Made by a program: the position numbers and the translations under genes
Shown here: positions 62,355 to 64,000 of the stretch, piece after piece
How positions within the stretch are numbered: position 1 is the first letter of the stretch
How the letters are laid out: each line of letters starts with the position of its first letter
The notes under the pieces: generated by a model
What the model saw: the letters and a program-made list of their open reading frames with translations, nothing else
Told to the model about the DNA's origin: nothing
The model's database searches: none
Source of the DNA: Sphingomonas sp. IC081
GTDB taxonomy: Bacteria; Pseudomonadota; Alphaproteobacteria; Sphingomonadales; Sphingomonadaceae
Assembly: GCF_006874585.1 (NCBI RefSeq)
Contig: NZ_CP029761.1
Coordinates: forward strand, 2,181,001-2,245,000
Length of the DNA: 64,000 nt
Direction: 5' to 3'

Positions 62355-63549
62355 CCGCAAAGGCCCCCTCTCCGGCATCCGCGTGATCGAACTCACCAAA
62401 GTCTGGGCCGGACCTTACGCGGGCAAGCTGCTCGCCCACCTCGGCGCGGAAGTGATCAAGATCGAATCCCGCTCCAACCTCGACGAGATGCGCGCCTATG
62501 GCGGGGTGGACATCGACGCCGCCCCCTATTTCCTGTCGATCAACCAGGAGATCCTCTCGGTTCAGGTCAACATGAAGACCGCCGAGGGGCTGGACCTCGT
62601 CAAGCGCATGATCGCCGAAGCCGACATTCTGATCGACAATATCCGCCCCGGCGCGATGGAACGCTCCGGGCTCGATTACGAAAGCCTCAAGGCGATCAAG
62701 CCGGACCTCATCCAGTGCGCGATCAAGATGTGGGGCAGCGACGGGCCGCTGGGCTATCAGACCGGCTACGCCCCCTGCTTCGCCGCGCTCTCGGGCCTGA
62801 CCGCGCTGGTCGGGCATGAGGGCGAGACGCCCAAGGGCATGAACATCCGCTACGGCGATTCCACCGCCGGGGCGCTGGCCGCGCTCGCCTGCCTGGCCGC
62901 GCTCCACCACCGCGAGAGCACCGGCGAAGGCCAGTTCATCGACCTCTCGGCGGTGGAGGCGATGACCAGCCTGGTCGGCGACAGCCTCTTTGCCGCCAGC
63001 GTCACCGGAGACGTGCCCAGCGCCGACGGCAACTATCACGCGGAGATGGCCCCGCACGGCTTCTACCCCTGCGGCGAGACCGGCTGGACAAGTATCGCGG
63101 CGGCGAACGAGGCCGAATGGCAGGCGCTGTGCGGCACGCTGGACGCCCCCGCCCTCGCCGCCGATCCGCGCTTCGCGACGCTGACGGACCGGCTAAGCAA
63201 CCGCGCCGCACTCGATGCCGAACTCTCCACCCTCACCCGCCCGCACGACGCCGCGGACCTTGCCGAAAAGCTCCGCAACGCGGGTGTTCCGGCGTTCAAG
63301 GCGATGAGTTCGATGGACCTGTGCGCGGACGCATTCCTCTGGGGCCGCGGCGCCTTGTGCATGGTTAGCGACCACCGCAACACCGCGCGCCCGGTGATCG
63401 GCCCGTCCTGGCGGATCAGCCCCGAAGGCCCGCAGGTCGAACACGGCGCGCCGCTCCTCGGCGAGCACAATGGCTACCTCTACCGCGAGCTTCTGGGCTT
63501 GTCGCAAAGCGAAATGGACGACCTGATCGCCCGCAAGGTCATCGACTGA
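62341..63549 (+). CDS. Class III CoA-transferase (CaiB/BaiF), subunit or isozyme 2
   Basis: 402 residues. VIELTKVWAGPYAGKLLAHLGAEVIKIES and VNMKTAEGLDLVKRMIAEADILIDNIRPGAMERSGLDYE are typical of the family; the catalytic Asp is at residue 173 (YGDSTAG), at the same number as in the upstream paralogue. The two share a fold but differ widely in sequence, as in known heterodimeric pairs such as BbsEF. It ends with a 100-base gap before the DUF35 gene. Confidence 0.93.
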   Translation: MPRPDRKGPLSGIRVIELTKVWAGPYAGKLLAHLGAEVIKIESRSNLDEMRAYGGVDIDAAPYFLSINQEILSVQVNMKTAEGLDLVKRMIAEADILIDNIRPGAMERSGLDYESLKAIKPDLIQCAIKMWGSDGPLGYQTGYAPCFAALSGLTALVGHEGETPKGMNIRYGDSTAGALAALACLAALHHRESTGEGQFIDLSAVEAMTSLVGDSLFAASVTGDVPSADGNYHAEMAPHGFYPCGETGWTSIAAANEAEWQALCGTLDAPALAADPRFATLTDRLSNRAALDAELSTLTRPHDAADLAEKLRNAGVPAFKAMSSMDLCADAFLWGRGALCMVSDHRNTARPVIGPSWRISPEGPQVEHGAPLLGEHNGYLYRELLGLSQSEMDDLIARKVID

Positions 63550-63649
63550 GGACCGGCCGCACGAAGCGCCGGCACGATCAATCCCATGGCCGCCTTGACG
63601 CGGGGACCACTGCGCCGGACTTCTCGTCCCGGCGAATGGGAGAGCAACG

Positions 63650-64000
63650 ATGAATCCACCGCGGCCAAGGCCAAAGCTGGACCAGGAGAATACCGCATTC
63701 TGGACGGGCGGCCGCGAAGGCAGGCTGAACATCGTGAAATGCGGCGATTGCGGTGAATTCACTCATCCCCCGCGCCTGCTCTGCCGCCACTGCCAGTCCG
63801 AGAACGTCGCCCCTCACGCAGTAGCCGGCACCGGCGTGATCGACAGCTTCACGGTGAACCACCAGCCCTGGGCCAGGGATCTCGAAGTCCCCTATGTGAT
63901 CGCCCGCGTGAAGCTGGACGGCGCACCCGGGGTCTACCTGACCACCAACATCGTCCATTGCCCGGTCGAGGCGGTCGATTTCGAGGACAAGGTGCGCGTC
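63650..64000 (+). CDS. DUF35 OB-fold / zinc-ribbon protein, 5' part
   Basis: 117 residues before the window ends. A zinc ribbon with Cys31, Cys34, Cys45 and Cys48 (CGDC...CRHC) is followed by the OB-fold start (GTGVIDSFTVNHQPWARDLEVPYVIARVKLDG). In steroid and other acyl-CoA pathways such proteins partner a thiolase or aldolase, for example hydratase-aldolase complexes. A thiolase-like partner would be expected just past the right edge. The start has a ribosome site (GGGAGAG). Confidence 0.88.
   Translation, partial: MNPPRPRPKLDQENTAFWTGGREGRLNIVKCGDCGEFTHPPRLLCRHCQSENVAPHAVAGTGVIDSFTVNHQPWARDLEVPYVIARVKLDGAPGVYLTTNIVHCPVEAVDFEDKVRV

Overview
This is a GC-rich chromosomal segment of an alphaproteobacterium, most likely a sphingomonad (Novosphingobium/Sphingobium-like). 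The evidence is a circularly permuted two-piece tmRNA with the tag ANDNEALALAA, an HdaA-type DnaA regulator, DUF2794 and DUF4328 genes, and the order lptD-surA-pdxA-rsmA. Genes are densely packed with frequent ATGA and TGATG overlaps. No tRNA, rRNA, CRISPR array, IS element or prophage gene was seen.

Region 1 (1-11.2 kb) is an accessory locus for exported degradative enzymes. It holds a GH127-type beta-L-arabinofuranosidase (cut by the left edge), a FadR-type GntR regulator, two secreted S9 prolyl-oligopeptidase-family peptidases, a large exported DUF5695-like protein and an exported HELTH zinc metallopeptidase resembling the Svx proteins of plant pathogens. All three promoter regions carry a dyad built on CGTATACG, one of them overlapping a TATAAT -10 box, so a local GntR regulon is likely. 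The enzyme mix suggests dismantling of arabinosylated, proline-rich plant glycoproteins (extensin type). This is the strongest candidate for an undescribed system here.

Region 2 (11.3-16 kb) holds a globin-coupled soluble chemoreceptor and a tadE/tadF/tadG-like minor pilin trio. Region 3 (15.7-27.8 kb) is housekeeping: purS-purQ, an SDR, two DUF4328 membrane proteins, DUF2794, cysE, hdaA, purM-purN (PurN fused to a YjbR-like domain), ndk, holC and pepA. Region 4 (27.9-43.2 kb) carries the envelope cluster lptD-surA-pdxA-rsmA, a PilZ-like protein, malate synthase G, ssrA, mscL, a lemA/TPM/Nudix run and a CHASE3-HAMP-GGDEF cyclase.

Region 5 (43.3-50.8 kb) encodes distal valine degradation (mmsA, isobutyryl-CoA dehydrogenase, HIBCH, enoyl-CoA hydratase, mmsB) plus a YunG-like protein and a lipoprotein, with a divergent LysR regulator. 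Region 6 (50.8-52.7 kb) has a flavin reductase-like protein, an alpha/beta hydrolase and a CAP-domain protein. Region 7 (52.9-64 kb) looks like an uptake and catabolism cluster: TonB-dependent receptor, SDR, cytochrome P450, putidaredoxin-type ferredoxin, amidohydrolase, Rieske oxygenase, two class III CoA-transferases and a DUF35 protein cut by the right edge. It suggests oxygenase-initiated, CoA-linked breakdown of a hydrophobic compound whose identity the sequence does not reveal.
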